The position numbers and the translations under genes are program-made. The notes under the pieces are model-generated. The model had not been told where the DNA came from. It made no database searches and was given only the letters and a program-made list of their open reading frames with translations. A DNA stretch of 64,000 bases from Marvinbryantia formatexigens DSM 14469 (GTDB taxonomy: Bacteria > Bacillota > Clostridia > Lachnospirales > Lachnospiraceae), in NCBI RefSeq assembly GCF_025148285.1, contig NZ_CP102268.1, positions 1,724,001-1,788,000 on the forward strand, written 5' to 3'. This document shows, in pieces, positions 1-9,771 of this stretch (positions within the stretch are counted from its first letter, which is position 1; each line of letters opens with the position of its first letter).

Positions 1-342
1 AATCTGCATCTTCGTGCGCAGCGCGCGCATTTCCTTCGCCGGAAGGTCGTAGACCTCCTGTCCGTTAAACAGCACCTGTCCGCCCGTTTTTTCTCCGGAG
101 AGGCGCAGAATGGTGCGTCCAGTCGTTGTTTTTCCGCAGCCGGATTCCCCGACCAGTCCCATTGTGGTGCCGCGCTTTAAATTAAAGGTAACGCCGTCCA
201 CCGCTTTCACCTGTCCGACCGTTTTGCCCATCATGCCGCCCTTGATCGGAAAATATTTCTTCAAATCATTGACCATAAGGATGTACTGCGGGTCGTAGGT
301 AACCGGCTCTTTCCCGCCGGCAGCTTCTTTATTTAAACTCAT
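1..342 (-). CDS. oppF: Peptide ABC transporter ATP-binding protein OppF-like (partial, C-terminus outside window)
   Basis: This is the second ATPase of an oligopeptide/dipeptide importer; it would hydrolyse ATP with OppD on the inner face of the membrane. Only the first 114 residues lie in the window. The Walker A motif GESGCGKTT is at residues 65-73, after the AVDGV segment that usually precedes it in this family. The ATG overlaps the oppD stop codon by four bases (ATGA), so the two genes are translationally coupled. The Walker B, signature and C-terminal cysteine region are beyond the edge and cannot be checked. The substrate is unknown. Confidence 0.93.
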   Translation of the reverse strand, partial: MSLNKEAAGGKEPVTYDPQYILMVNDLKKYFPIKGGMMGKTVGQVKAVDGVTFNLKRGTTMGLVGESGCGKTTTGRTILRLSGEKTGGQVLFNGQEVYDLPAKEMRALRTKMQI

Positions 343-1493
343 TTTGCCTCCCCTCCTTCCTTTCCATAGTAGCGGTAGCAGGATACCTTGTGCGTCTCAG
401 ACAGACTGATTTCGCAAGGGTACTCACCGTCGCACTGTGCCACGCACATCTCGCAGCGGTCCTTAAAATAGCAGTAATCCGGCATGTTGATCGGGTTTGG
501 CACCTTGCCCGGAATGGAATACAGCTTATCCACCTGCTTGCCGACCACCGGCTTCGACGCCATCAGACCGATGGTGTACGGATGCGCCGGATGGAAGAAA
601 ATATCCTCCGCCGTGCCCTTCTCCACCACGCGTCCGGCGTACATAACCACCACGTAATCCGCCATTTCGGCGATAACGCCCAGGTCGTGCGTGATAAACA
701 TAATTGACGAATTAATCTTATCCTTTAAGTTGCGCAGAAGGTCGAGCACCTGCGCCTGGATAGTAACGTCCAGCGCCGTCGTAGGCTCGTCCGCGATAAT
801 GATCTTCGGGTTGCAGGCAAGCGCCATTGCAATGCAGACACGCTGGCGCATACCGCCGGAGAGCTCGTGCGGATACATCGTGTAAACGCCCTCGCTGTTT
901 GCGATACCCACCATTTCCAGCAGCTCGATGGTGCGCGCCTTCACCTCTTCTTTACTCTTGCCCTCGCCGTCGTGCAGATTGATGACCTCGTCAAGCTGCG
1001 CGCCGATGCGGAACACCGGGTTCAGAGAGGTCATCGGCTCCTGGAAAATCATGGACACATAATTTCCGCGCAGATGCCGGATAACCTCCTCCGGCGCCTT
1101 CGCGATATCCACCGCCTTGTCGCCCAGGTTCAGACGAATCTCGCCCTCCACGATCTGCCCCTGCGGACGCTGAAGAAGCTGCATCAGTGAGAGGCTGGTA
1201 ACGGACTTTCCGCAGCCGGATTCGCCTACCACGCCGACGGTTTTGCCAATCGGCACCTCGAAGCTTACGCCGTCCACGCTTCTGACCGTACCCGCATCCG
1301 TAAAGAAATAGGTATGCAGGTTGTCAAATTCCACGGCGTTGTTCGGGTCGTGCATCTTCACGGTATACTCGCTCTCCGGAACGTTTTTGCGCTTGCGCTT
1401 TTTTTCCAGTTCATTTGTAATTCTGCGGTTTTCCTTTGAAATCCGCCGGGACTCTCTGGCAGAGAGGTAGCCCTCTGGTTTATTTTTTGCCAT
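339..1493 (-). CDS. oppD: Peptide ABC transporter ATP-binding protein OppD
   Basis: ATPase of the Opp/Dpp family, 384 residues. Walker A GESGCGKSV lies at 90-98, the signature LSGGMRQR at 211-218 and Walker B IIIADE at 231-236, followed by the ITHD switch region. The C-terminal oligopeptide-transporter extension carries cysteines at 341, 347, 350, 354, 360 and 372; in related OppD/DppD proteins such a cluster binds a 4Fe-4S centre, so that is plausible here but not shown. The N-terminus has about 50 extra, very basic and charged residues before the ATPase core, which most OppD proteins lack. It sits between oppC (16 bp gap) and oppF (4 bp overlap) in one operon. Confidence 0.95.
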   Translation of the reverse strand: MAKNKPEGYLSARESRRISKENRRITNELEKKRKRKNVPESEYTVKMHDPNNAVEFDNLHTYFFTDAGTVRSVDGVSFEVPIGKTVGVVGESGCGKSVTSLSLMQLLQRPQGQIVEGEIRLNLGDKAVDIAKAPEEVIRHLRGNYVSMIFQEPMTSLNPVFRIGAQLDEVINLHDGEGKSKEEVKARTIELLEMVGIANSEGVYTMYPHELSGGMRQRVCIAMALACNPKIIIADEPTTALDVTIQAQVLDLLRNLKDKINSSIMFITHDLGVIAEMADYVVVMYAGRVVEKGTAEDIFFHPAHPYTIGLMASKPVVGKQVDKLYSIPGKVPNPINMPDYCYFKDRCEMCVAQCDGEYPCEISLSETHKVSCYRYYGKEGGEAK

Positions 1494-1509
1494 TTTGCGC
1501 CCTCCTCTC

Positions 1510-3051
1510 TTATCGTTTCATTCTGGGGTCAAACGCGTCGCGCAGACCGTCGCCCACAAAGTTAAATGCCAGCACCGTCAGCATCAGACAGATACCCGCC
1601 GGAATCCAGATAAACCAGTAGGTCGTCAGCACGAAGGAGTTTGAAACATCGTTGATGATATTTCCCCAGGAAGCAAACGGGAATTTTACGCCCAGTCCCA
1701 GGAAGGACAGCGTGGACTCCGTGATAATCGTCGAGCCGAGGCTCATCGTGCTGATAACAATAAGCTGCGGGATGACATTCGGTATCAGGTGGCGGAAAAT
1801 ACGTCTGGACACGCTGATGCCGCAGGCTTCCGTCGCCGTCATAAATTCCTGCTCACGCAGGGAGAGAATCTGCCCGCGCACCATACGCGCCGTGCCCGGC
1901 CAGCCCAGAATACCCAGAATCAGCATCAGATACAGCATACGTATCTGCGGGTCCACGCGCATACCGTCCATCGCCGCACCGAGGATAATGATGACCGGCA
2001 TCGAGGGGATGCAGTAAAAAATATCTACGATACGCATTATCAGATTGTCGATCCAGCCGCCGAAATAACCGGCAACGCCGCCCAGAAGGATTCCCAGGAC
2101 GGTAGAGATAATTACAACGATAAATCCGACGATCAGCGAAACCCTGCCGCCGTACATCAGACGTGTGAGCATATCCATACCGTTTCTGTCGGTGCCGAGC
2201 CAGTGCTCCTTCGACGGGAAGGAATAGGTATCAAACACCTGCGTGGAGGTCTCCTGCATAACCGACCAGATTTTTGTCGCAGCGTCGTAGGAAAGCGTGT
2301 ACTCCGCCGCCTCCCCGCCCTCTTCCGCAAAGGTAAATTCCTCTTCGCCGGTGCCGAGCGCCTCAATCAGGCTCTCGCGGAATTCATTGCTCACATTGAC
2401 GTTTCCGCTCTTCGACTGGATAACATAGCGGCTGCACACAGCCACGGATTCCCCGTTCTGCGTGACCATACCGTCCTCGCTCACTTCGTAATCCTGTCCG
2501 TCCGCCGAAAATTCGCCGCCGCCCTGTGCGAGCGCGAGCAGCGCGCCGTACTGGAATTCCGGCGTAAAGGTCGTGCTGCTGTCCTCGGCGCTCACAATAT
2601 CAAGATATGCGGCTCCGATGACCTTATCGCCGTCCTTGATGGAGTAAAGACCGTCGCTCTCTTTGATAACATCATAGGTGCCGCCGGTCGCCGTGATGGA
2701 ATCCTTTTCCTGCTGGATGGCAAGCACGGTCATGGCCTGCGCCACGGTGCCGTAAGCCTCGTCGAGCTGCAGATAACGGAACTCCGTATTTTCGGTAACG
2801 CCCACATATTCCTTCTTTATGTTTTCTCTGCGGTAGAAAACCTGGTCCTGTCCATAGGGACTGATAAGTCCGCCGACAAAGGAAAACAGAAACATGGCAA
2901 TCAGAATCACCATACCGGTTACGGCAAGACGGTTGCGGAAGAAACGCTTTGCAACCATCGCGCCGGGGGAAAGCACTTTTACGCGGCGGTCGTCATTCAG
3001 GGAATATTGTTCCTCGCCGCCCGCATTTGTATTCTTTATTTCTTCAGACAT
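1510..3051 (-). CDS. oppC: Peptide ABC transporter permease OppC with large extracytoplasmic insertion
   Basis: Inner-membrane permease of the binding-protein-dependent type, paired with OppB. The C-terminal part from the GTDRNGMD motif onward is a normal OppC core with about five membrane segments and the EAA-type loop (ATEACGISVSRRIFRHLIPN). It is 513 residues, against roughly 300 for the family. The extra length is a hydrophilic stretch of about 200 residues between the first membrane segment (around 41-63) and GTDRNGMD, predicted to face outside. The insertion is acidic and contains no motif I recognise. It lies 15 bp after oppB. The insertion may help dock the unusually large OppA of this operon; that is inference. 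Confidence 0.93.
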   Translation of the reverse strand: MSEEIKNTNAGGEEQYSLNDDRRVKVLSPGAMVAKRFFRNRLAVTGMVILIAMFLFSFVGGLISPYGQDQVFYRRENIKKEYVGVTENTEFRYLQLDEAYGTVAQAMTVLAIQQEKDSITATGGTYDVIKESDGLYSIKDGDKVIGAAYLDIVSAEDSSTTFTPEFQYGALLALAQGGGEFSADGQDYEVSEDGMVTQNGESVAVCSRYVIQSKSGNVNVSNEFRESLIEALGTGEEEFTFAEEGGEAAEYTLSYDAATKIWSVMQETSTQVFDTYSFPSKEHWLGTDRNGMDMLTRLMYGGRVSLIVGFIVVIISTVLGILLGGVAGYFGGWIDNLIMRIVDIFYCIPSMPVIIILGAAMDGMRVDPQIRMLYLMLILGILGWPGTARMVRGQILSLREQEFMTATEACGISVSRRIFRHLIPNVIPQLIVISTMSLGSTIITESTLSFLGLGVKFPFASWGNIINDVSNSFVLTTYWFIWIPAGICLMLTVLAFNFVGDGLRDAFDPRMKR

Positions 3052-3066
3052 GACTGCTCCCCCTTT

Positions 3067-4053
3067 CTACGAAATGCGCACGCGCGGGTCAACCACCGCG
3101 TACATAATATCCGCCAGCAGGTTGCTCGCCAGCGTCAGAATTGCCATAAATGTCAGATAAAACATGGAAAACGGAATATCTCCGGCAATCATCGCCTGAT
3201 AGGAGGTATAGCCGATTCCCGGAATCGCGAACAGCGTCTCCGTAATCAGTGCGCCGGAAAACAGCCCCGGCAGAGAGTTTCCGATAACCGTTACCAGCGG
3301 AATCAGCGTGTTCCGGAAGGCGTGATGATAGATAACCTTCTTTTCACTGAGTCCCTTTGCCCGCGCGGTCCGGATATAGTCCGCACTCAGAACCTCCAGC
3401 ATATTCGTTCTGGTGTAGCGCATCAGCGAACCGACGCTGACCACCACCAGCGTGATAATCGGAAGGACAAGGTGATATCCCATGTCCAGAATACGTCCGA
3501 ACGAATCCAGATTGTTATAGTTGCGCCCGGTCAGCCCGACCAGGTCAAACCAGCCCAGCTTTACCGAAAAGACAAGCTTTAACAGACTGGCGAAAAAGAA
3601 CGTCGGCAGAGAAATACCGGCAAGAGCGAACACGGTAATCGCATAGTCCGCCTTGGAATACTGATTTGTTGCCGCGATGATTCCCAGCGGAATCGCAATC
3701 ACAAGCTCCAGAATCAGCGCGATCGCACCCATAACAAAGGAAACACCGATTACCTTACGGAACTGCTCCACTACCGGAACCGTGAATTTCCAGCTATCGC
3801 CGAAGTTGCCGCGGAGCATTTCGCCGAGCTGCATGAAAAAGCCCGGAATGATGCCGACATCCAGATGATACTGTGCATTTAACTGGTCCAGCCACTCCTG
3901 GTAGGTCTTGGAGCCCGGCTGCTGGCTGAGCTGCATCGCCATATTTTCCACATAGGAAGCAGGCAGACAGCGCATCAGCACGTATATGATGAAACATACA
4001 AAAAACAAAATAACGACTGAGAGTGCCAGACGCTTCGTAATATATTTGCGCAT
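3067..4053 (-). CDS. oppB: Peptide ABC transporter permease OppB
   Basis: Membrane permease, 328 residues, with the usual OppB start (MRKYITKRLALSVVILFFVC), about six membrane helices and the EAA loop (RTARAKGLSEKKVIYHHAFRNT) that contacts the ATPase. The C-terminus ends in VDPRVRIS as in other OppB proteins. It has a good ribosome binding site (AAGGAGGAAA). It follows oppA after a 413 bp hairpin-rich gap and precedes oppC by 15 bp, so the permease and ATPase genes form a tight block while oppA is set apart. Confidence 0.94.
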   Translation of the reverse strand: MRKYITKRLALSVVILFFVCFIIYVLMRCLPASYVENMAMQLSQQPGSKTYQEWLDQLNAQYHLDVGIIPGFFMQLGEMLRGNFGDSWKFTVPVVEQFRKVIGVSFVMGAIALILELVIAIPLGIIAATNQYSKADYAITVFALAGISLPTFFFASLLKLVFSVKLGWFDLVGLTGRNYNNLDSFGRILDMGYHLVLPIITLVVVSVGSLMRYTRTNMLEVLSADYIRTARAKGLSEKKVIYHHAFRNTLIPLVTVIGNSLPGLFSGALITETLFAIPGIGYTSYQAMIAGDIPFSMFYLTFMAILTLASNLLADIMYAVVDPRVRIS

Positions 4054-4466
4054 TCATTTTCCTCCTTCTTGTAAATATTCTGCCATGCCGCGGATTATTC
4101 TGACAGATTATCCTTCTGTGAGCCAGCCGTTTTTGTGCTTCGCACGCCCAAAATTAATGCGAACATTCGGAATAAATCCGCGAGTTCCCCTGTTATGGCT
4201 AGTCCCAGAGTCTTTCAGCCACCCCTGCGCAGGCACAGTGTGGTTTCTGACTCTTGTCTCCTGACTCATAAAAAATCTGCATATAAGACAGACGTTTGCA
4301 TCCCATAATCCAAGCGACCGCCTTATATGCAGAATTACCGCATGCATGGCAAACCTACAGGAGCTGCCCCCGGCAGCTCCCTTCGGATGCATGGCAACTA
4401 AACGCCCTGCGGCATATTCTGCCGCAGAGCATCCCTTTTTATTCCAGGGATAAGTTTTTCAGCGTC
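4054..4466 (-). other. oppA-oppB intergenic region with three stem-loops
   Basis: No gene is seen in these 413 bp. Three perfect inverted repeats are present: 12-bp arms at 4276-4287 and 4322-4333; 9-bp arms at 4360-4368 and 4372-4380 with a 3-nt loop; and 8-bp arms at 4407-4414 and 4420-4427 with a 5-nt loop. On the operon strand none is followed by a long T-run, so they look more like mRNA-processing or 3'-protecting hairpins than a full terminator. Such hairpins are commonly used to keep binding-protein mRNA more abundant than permease mRNA. Confidence 0.6.
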
Positions 4467-6779
4467 TTATTTGAGTTCAAGTTTCTCAAGGTCGTTGTAC
4501 CATAACCAGTAGGTGGTGATATCCGGAGTAAGCGTGTCCAGATTAATGCGCTCTGATGAGAAGATGAGGCAGTTCTGGCGCTGGTATACCGGAATCTCGG
4601 TTGCCCAGTCTACGATTCTGTCCAGACACTCTTTGTAAATAATCTTACGGTATGCCTGGTCGGTGGACTGACGCGCCGCCATAATCAGCTCGTCAAGCTC
4701 CGCATCCTGGATGTCATAGTACATATTGCTGCCGCCCGGATTCTTTCCGCCGTTTGCAATATCAGAGTAGTAAATCTGATACATATCCGGGTCCGGAGTT
4801 GCCTGCCATGCCATTGTCCAGAGCTCGGCAGTGCCTGCCTCCAGGTTATTTCCGATGGTAACAGTACCGTCGGACAGGTCAGTAATAATCAGGTTGAAGC
4901 CGATGGTTGCCAGTGCATCCTTCGCCATAGAAACAATCATAAAGTTCGGGTGGTCGCCGATGCCGCTTCCCGGAATCATCAGCTCATATTCCAGAGACGC
5001 GCCTTCCGGAGCCGCCGTCAGCTTGCCGTCCTCTACCGTGTAGCCCGCTGCTTCAAAGAAGCCAAGAGCCGCCTGCAGAGCTGCAGCATATTTCTCATCC
5101 TCTGTCATATCATCCGTATAAATCGGATTGCCGTTTACATCTGTGGAGAAGGCAATCTGATAACCCTCGTCGGTAACGCGCGGTGCTGCCCAGGAGGTAT
5201 CGGAAATCGGGTAGTTGATTACATTTGCCCACTCGCCATAGTAGGAATCCATCGCCACATCGCGGTAAACCGCCAGAACCGTTGCGATACCCTTACGCAG
5301 ATTCTTGGAAGCTTCGGAACCCGGCTCGCCGCCGACCGATACGTTCTCCGCGTTCATGCCGATATAGCCGTATCCCAGATTTGACACGGTCTTGATGGTA
5401 ATCACATCGCCGTCAAAATCTTCGCTGCCGCCGTTTAGCGCCGTAATCTCATCGATTGCGTCAAGGCTGAATGCCGGGCTTGCGATATCAAGCGTGCCTG
5501 CGCCTACGCCGCTGATCTTATCTGCTTCCTGTACAAACTGGAAGTTGATATATTCAATCTTCGGTTCTCCCTTGTAGTACAGCGGGTTTGCCTTAACCGT
5601 CGCAACACCGTTCTCATAGCTTACGAAGGTGTACGGACCTGCTCCGAGAGGCTGTGTCGTGTGAGACTTCACGCCGGACAGATCACCCTTCGGGAAACCG
5701 AACTGGTTGTTGTCATAGTCATATGCTTCTTTGTCGCCATAGTAATGCAGCGGAGCAATAAAGGAGCTTAACTGATAGATTGCCGTTGCATCAACCGTGG
5801 ATGTCGTAACGGTCATGGTGTAATCGCCGGTCTTCTTGATACCGGTGATGGACGGAGCAGATTCGCCTGTCTCCACACCAATGCTGTACGCATCATAGTC
5901 TTCCATTAAATCCGTAAGAATCGTGCCCGCATTTTCTGTATCGGACATTGTAATGTAGTCGCCTTCATAAGCTTCTACCATTGCCGCAAAGAAATCTGCC
6001 GCAGTCGCGCCCTCGTCCAGTGTGTAGCCCCAGTTTGCCGCACACGCCGCTACAGAATCGCCCTCCGCGTTGTAGCCGTTTGCGATACAATAGTCTACGA
6101 TCGACTGTGCGAATGCTTCACCTGCCTGGTTCAGATCTGCCCAGAAAGCCGTCTGTGTTGCTTCATCCCAGTATGTGAAATCGGTATTGTCCTCACCGGC
6201 TTCTACCAGCAGGTTAAACAGAGATTCCATACCGCTGCGGTACTCCTCCATACCCTCTATCGGAAGCGCGAAAACCGTGCTGTTTCCATCGTATGTCGGG
6301 TCGCAGTATACATAAAACGAGAAGATTACATCGTCAATGGTCATCGGTTCTCCGTCAGACCACACGAGATCATCTCTCAGTGTAATATTATAGTCTACCG
6401 TTCCATCCTCATTTTCCACAATATCGCAGTCCGCAATGCTGTAGTAGGTGTAGTCCGTGCCGTTGTATTCACGGGTCTCACCCTCAATTCCCTTCAGTAC
6501 AACCGCGCCCTCGCGGTCAGAATCCATGAGCATCGGAAACAGGGTTCTGAGAACATCCTCATCCGGAACTGCAGTGTAAAAGAACGGAGAGAATTTTCCT
6601 TCCATAGCATCTTCGCCATACACCAGCGTATTAGCCGATGTCTCCGCATCTGCGCCCGCCGCCTCTGTGGCAGCTTCTGAAGCGGCCTCCGTGGTCTCCT
6701 CGGCAAATACGCCGGAAACAGAGCCCAGACACATGCCCGCTGTCAGTGTAAGCGCTAACAGTTTCTTTGCATTAAACAT
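4467..6779 (-). CDS. oppA: Extracellular peptide-binding protein OppA-like (SBP family 5)
   Basis: Binding protein that captures peptides and delivers them to OppBC. It is 770 residues, clearly longer than the usual 500-600; an extra acidic, alanine-rich stretch lies near residues 180-290. The N-terminus is a Sec signal peptide ending VFAEE. The only cysteine nearby (GMCLGS) is a poor lipobox, so the protein may not be lipidated. Family-5 features are visible: the VWSDGEPMTIDDVIFSF segment early on and the SNMYYDIQDAELDELI segment late. It starts after TATATCCTCC/GGAGGATATA-type SD spacing and has its own promoter at 6820-6848. The ligand cannot be deduced. Confidence 0.9.
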   Translation of the reverse strand: MFNAKKLLALTLTAGMCLGSVSGVFAEETTEAASEAATEAAGADAETSANTLVYGEDAMEGKFSPFFYTAVPDEDVLRTLFPMLMDSDREGAVVLKGIEGETREYNGTDYTYYSIADCDIVENEDGTVDYNITLRDDLVWSDGEPMTIDDVIFSFYVYCDPTYDGNSTVFALPIEGMEEYRSGMESLFNLLVEAGEDNTDFTYWDEATQTAFWADLNQAGEAFAQSIVDYCIANGYNAEGDSVAACAANWGYTLDEGATAADFFAAMVEAYEGDYITMSDTENAGTILTDLMEDYDAYSIGVETGESAPSITGIKKTGDYTMTVTTSTVDATAIYQLSSFIAPLHYYGDKEAYDYDNNQFGFPKGDLSGVKSHTTQPLGAGPYTFVSYENGVATVKANPLYYKGEPKIEYINFQFVQEADKISGVGAGTLDIASPAFSLDAIDEITALNGGSEDFDGDVITIKTVSNLGYGYIGMNAENVSVGGEPGSEASKNLRKGIATVLAVYRDVAMDSYYGEWANVINYPISDTSWAAPRVTDEGYQIAFSTDVNGNPIYTDDMTEDEKYAAALQAALGFFEAAGYTVEDGKLTAAPEGASLEYELMIPGSGIGDHPNFMIVSMAKDALATIGFNLIITDLSDGTVTIGNNLEAGTAELWTMAWQATPDPDMYQIYYSDIANGGKNPGGSNMYYDIQDAELDELIMAARQSTDQAYRKIIYKECLDRIVDWATEIPVYQRQNCLIFSSERINLDTLTPDITTYWLWYNDLEKLELK

Positions 6780-6813
6780 ACATTATATCCTCCTTTTTGT
6801 GTATTTGAAACTA

Positions 6814-7383
6814 TTAGCAATTATAATGGTTTTTGGGCAGATTGTCAATTGGCGATACCTGTAAAAACCAACTTTTGGAGTATTTGCATATCCACGCCGC
6901 GCAGACGCAGGCTATCACTTCGAGCACCAGAAACAGCGCCGCCATCCCCGCCGCATTTCCCGCGCCGTTTTGTATAAGATAAAGAAGCTCGCCCAGCACA
7001 CTTGCTCCGGCAAAGATTGCCGCCAGCCGGGACCTCATGGGAATTTTTTTCACCGCCGCCTCATACTGGTACTCCCGCAGAGGATTTCCCGCTGTCGCCA
7101 CGGAAAGCAGCGCCACTCCCAGAGCCGCCGCGGACACCACCTGCGCCGCATACGGCAGCAGCACGTAAAAACAGCCCGCCATCCCCGGCGCCGGAATACA
7201 GCCGTTTATAATCATCGCCGCCATCAGAACCGCCCAGGCCGCTCCCAGACGGATGACCGCCGTTTTCCACCGGATAACAGTCTCATCAAATGCGTACAGC
7301 TTCCCTGTATAGATATATTCTCCCTTTTCATTCTTTTTAAATGCGTCAAGATGCGCGCGGCGTCCTTTTTTCTTCTCTGCCAT
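6814..7383 (-). CDS. Conserved-type small membrane protein, function unknown
   Basis: I do not recognise the family. The 189-residue product begins with a basic, hydrophilic head (MAEKKKGRRAHLDAF...) and has about four hydrophobic segments, so it is an integral membrane protein. The ATG at 7383 is preferred over the one at 7395 because AGGATGG lies 8 nt upstream of it, while the upstream ATG overlaps that ribosome site. Its last codons contain the oppA promoter, so it is a separate unit that runs into the opp operon. It is divergent from typA. Confidence 0.6.
   Translation of the reverse strand: MAEKKKGRRAHLDAFKKNEKGEYIYTGKLYAFDETVIRWKTAVIRLGAAWAVLMAAMIINGCIPAPGMAGCFYVLLPYAAQVVSAAALGVALLSVATAGNPLREYQYEAAVKKIPMRSRLAAIFAGASVLGELLYLIQNGAGNAAGMAALFLVLEVIACVCAAWICKYSKSWFLQVSPIDNLPKNHYNC
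6820..6848 (-). promoter_or_regulatory. Sigma-A promoter of the opp operon
   Basis: On the minus strand TTGACA (6848-6843) and TATAAT (6825-6820) are separated by exactly 17 bp, a consensus match. It overlaps the last codons of the preceding membrane-protein gene and lies about 40 bp upstream of the oppA start codon. Confidence 0.88.
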
Positions 7384-7468
7384 TGCATTTTCCATCCTTT
7401 TCCCGGTTACTGCCCACTCCGTTACAGCAGCCTGTCTGAGACTGGCGTAAGCAGTAATTTTTCTATGT

Positions 7469-7493
7469 AACAGGGCAGCTTAGCTGAACTGTT
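7469..7493. repeat. 25-bp imperfect palindrome, copy 1
   Basis: An imperfect palindrome starting AACAGGGCAGC and ending GCTGAACTGTT. The same 25 bp recur at 49945-49969 with one difference (A to G). It lies between the membrane-protein gene and the typA promoter, and no gene is seen in 7396-7535. Confidence 0.75.
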
Positions 7494-7535
7494 ATTTTTC
7501 TGTAACTGGCTTCACCATATCTCATAATTAAACCC

Positions 7536-7563
7536 TTGTCAATCGCAAAATTTCTGTTATACT
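7536..7563 (+). promoter_or_regulatory. Promoter of typA
   Basis: TTGTCA (7536-7541), 16 bp spacer, TATACT (7558-7563) preceded by TGT, giving an extended -10. It lies about 85 bp upstream of the typA start. Confidence 0.8.
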
Positions 7564-7647
7564 AAAGTAATGAGCTGACGACAAATGCTTTTTCTATCCG
7601 TTTGTTTCCCGGCTCGCATCATTTATTTCATGGAAAGAGGGAAAAGT

Positions 7648-9483
7648 ATGAATCAGGAAAAAATCCGTAACATCGCCATCATTGCCCATGTCGACCACGG
7701 CAAAACGACACTGGTAGACGACCTGCTGAAGCAGGGCGGCGTATTCCGTGAGAACCAGGCAGTTGCAGAGCGCGTCATGGATTCCAATGATATAGAACGT
7801 GAGCGCGGCATTACCATTCTTTCAAAAAATACCGCCGTATATTACAAAGATTACAAGATAAATATTGTCGATACACCGGGACATGCCGATTTCGGCGGCG
7901 AGGTGGAACGTGTTCTGAAAATGGTGGACGGCGTTATTCTCGTCGTTGACGCCTTTGAGGGCTCCATGCCGCAGACAAAGTTTGTGCTGCGCAAGGCGCT
8001 GGACCTTGACCTTCCGGTAATCGTCTGCATCAACAAAATCGACCGTCCGGAGGCAAGACCCGCCGAGGTCATCGACGAGATTCTGGAGCTGTTCATCGAC
8101 CTGGATGCCTCCGACGAGCAGCTTGACTGCCCGTTTATCTACGCTTCCGCAAAGGCGGGCTACGCTGTTCTGGATCTGAGCGACGAGCATCGCGACATGA
8201 CGCCGCTTTTCGAGACTATTATCAACTACATTCCGGCGCCCAAGGGAGACCCGGAGGCCCCGCTGCAGGTACTTATCAGCACTATTGATTACAACGAATA
8301 CGTCGGACGCATCGGCGTCGGCAAGGTGGACAACGGCTCCATCCGCGTCAACCAGGATGTAGTGCTGGTGAACCATCACGAGCCGGACAAACAGCAAAAG
8401 GTAAAAATCAGCAAGCTCTACGAGTTTGACGGACTGAACAAAGTGGACGTCACCGAGGCGGGCACCGGCTCCATCGTTGCTATCTCCGGTATCGCCGACC
8501 TGCATATCGGCGACACCCTGTGCTCCCCGGAGCGCGTGGAGGCGATTCCATTCCAGAAGATTTCGGAACCGACCATCGCCATGCATTTTATGGTAAACGA
8601 CAGCCCGCTCGCCGGGCAGGAGGGCAAATATGTGACCTCCCGCCATCTGCGCGACCGCCTGTTCCGCGAGCTGAACACGGATGTCAGTCTGCGCGTGGAG
8701 GAAACCGACGACACCGAATGCTACAAGGTATCCGGACGCGGCGAGCTGCATCTTTCCGTCCTGATTGAAAATATGCGCCGCGAGGGCTACGAATTTGCCG
8801 TCAGCAAGGCGGAGGTGCTCTACCGGGAGGATGAGCGCGGCAGGAAGCTGGAGCCGATGGAAATTGCCTATATCGACGTCCCGGAGGAATTTTCCGGCAC
8901 CGTCATCAACAAGCTCAGCAGCCGCAAGGGCGAGCTGCAGGGCATGAGCCAGGGAAGCGGCGGCTACACCCGCCTGGAGTTCTCCATCCCGGCACGCGGA
9001 CTTATCGGCTACCGCGGAGAATTTCTCACCGACACCAAGGGCAACGGCGTTATAAACACTACGTATGACGGATACGGTCCTTACAAGGGTGACATCCAGT
9101 ACCGCAAGCAGGGCTCTCTGATTGCCTTCGAATCCGGCGAATCCGTCACCTACGGCCTGTTCGCCGCCCAGGAGCGCGGCACCCTCTTCATCGGTCCCGG
9201 TGAAAAGGTGTACTCCGGCATGGTCATCGGACAGAACGGCAAAACCGACGACATCGAGCTGAACGTCTGCAAGACCAAGCATCTGACAAACACCCGTGCC
9301 TCCGGCTCCGACGACGCCCTCAAGCTGACACCGCCCCGCATCCTCAGCCTGGAGCAGGCGCTGGAATTCATCGACACCGACGAGCTCCTGGAGGTCACGC
9401 CGAAGAGCCTGCGTATCCGTAAAAAAATACTGGACCCGACCATGAGAAAGAGAGCAGCGTTTAATAAGAAAAATAACGGGTAA
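7648..9483 (+). CDS. typA: GTP-binding protein TypA/BipA
   Basis: Translational GTPase of 611 residues that binds the ribosome and helps assembly and stress growth in other bacteria. G1 is AHVDHGKTT at 12-20, the switch I region carries [14 protein letters not shown]3 is [12 protein letters not shown] and G4 is NKIDRP; the C-terminal [14 protein letters not shown]-like segment (here [16 protein letters not shown]) is the TypA signature. The start at 7648 follows GAGGGAAAAGT and matches the family N-terminus; an in-frame ATG at 7585 lacks a ribosome site. It is monocistronic, with a promoter at 7536-7563 and a terminator just after the stop. Confidence 0.97.
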   Translation: MNQEKIRNIAIIAHVDHGKTTLVDDLLKQGGVFRENQAVAERVMDSNDIERERGITILSKNTAVYYKDYKINIVDTPGHADFGGEVERVLKMVDGVILVVDAFEGSMPQTKFVLRKALDLDLPVIVCINKIDRPEARPAEVIDEILELFIDLDASDEQLDCPFIYASAKAGYAVLDLSDEHRDMTPLFETIINYIPAPKGDPEAPLQVLISTIDYNEYVGRIGVGKVDNGSIRVNQDVVLVNHHEPDKQQKVKISKLYEFDGLNKVDVTEAGTGSIVAISGIADLHIGDTLCSPERVEAIPFQKISEPTIAMHFMVNDSPLAGQEGKYVTSRHLRDRLFRELNTDVSLRVEETDDTECYKVSGRGELHLSVLIENMRREGYEFAVSKAEVLYREDERGRKLEPMEIAYIDVPEEFSGTVINKLSSRKGELQGMSQGSGGYTRLEFSIPARGLIGYRGEFLTDTKGNGVINTTYDGYGPYKGDIQYRKQGSLIAFESGESVTYGLFAAQERGTLFIGPGEKVYSGMVIGQNGKTDDIELNVCKTKHLTNTRASGSDDALKLTPPRILSLEQALEFIDTDELLEVTPKSLRIRKKILDPTMRKRAAFNKKNNG

Positions 9484-9511
9484 AAGCGTATTGATTCCCT
9501 TTCAGACAGAA

Positions 9512-9558
9512 AAAAGAGAACATTCTCTACCATGTCGTAGTGATTGTTCTCTTTTTTT
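9512..9558 (+). terminator. Rho-independent terminator after typA
   Basis: Arms AAAAGAGAACA (9512-9522) and TGTTCTCTTTT (9545-9555) pair perfectly over 11 bp, and the second arm runs into a 7-T tract. The A-rich 5' arm means it could also act on the opposite strand. The following 200 bp to the next gene hold nothing I can support. Confidence 0.85.
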
Positions 9559-9771
9559 ATCAACTAAGAAATTCCATAACGCCACCGACAGAATATTGCA
9601 TCTCACTAATTGTTTCCAAAGCAAAATCCAAAAGTACGGAACTATCAACATGTTTTTCATTCAGCTTTCTTCCTTTTTGCCATAAGCGCCAGGATTTCAT
9701 TTGAGTCAGTCAGCTGACGTCCTGGAAGTGTCCGTTTGGGTGTGCGGTCATCCGGTTGTCCGGTTATTTTC

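Noticed and set aside
1789-3582. 597-codon open frame on the plus strand opposite oppC/oppB
   Set aside because: It is antisense to well-supported permease genes, has no ribosome site and a histidine/arginine-rich composition typical of shadow frames.
7822-9282. 486-codon minus-strand frame inside typA
   Set aside because: Antisense shadow of a strongly conserved GTPase gene; no family resemblance or ribosome site.
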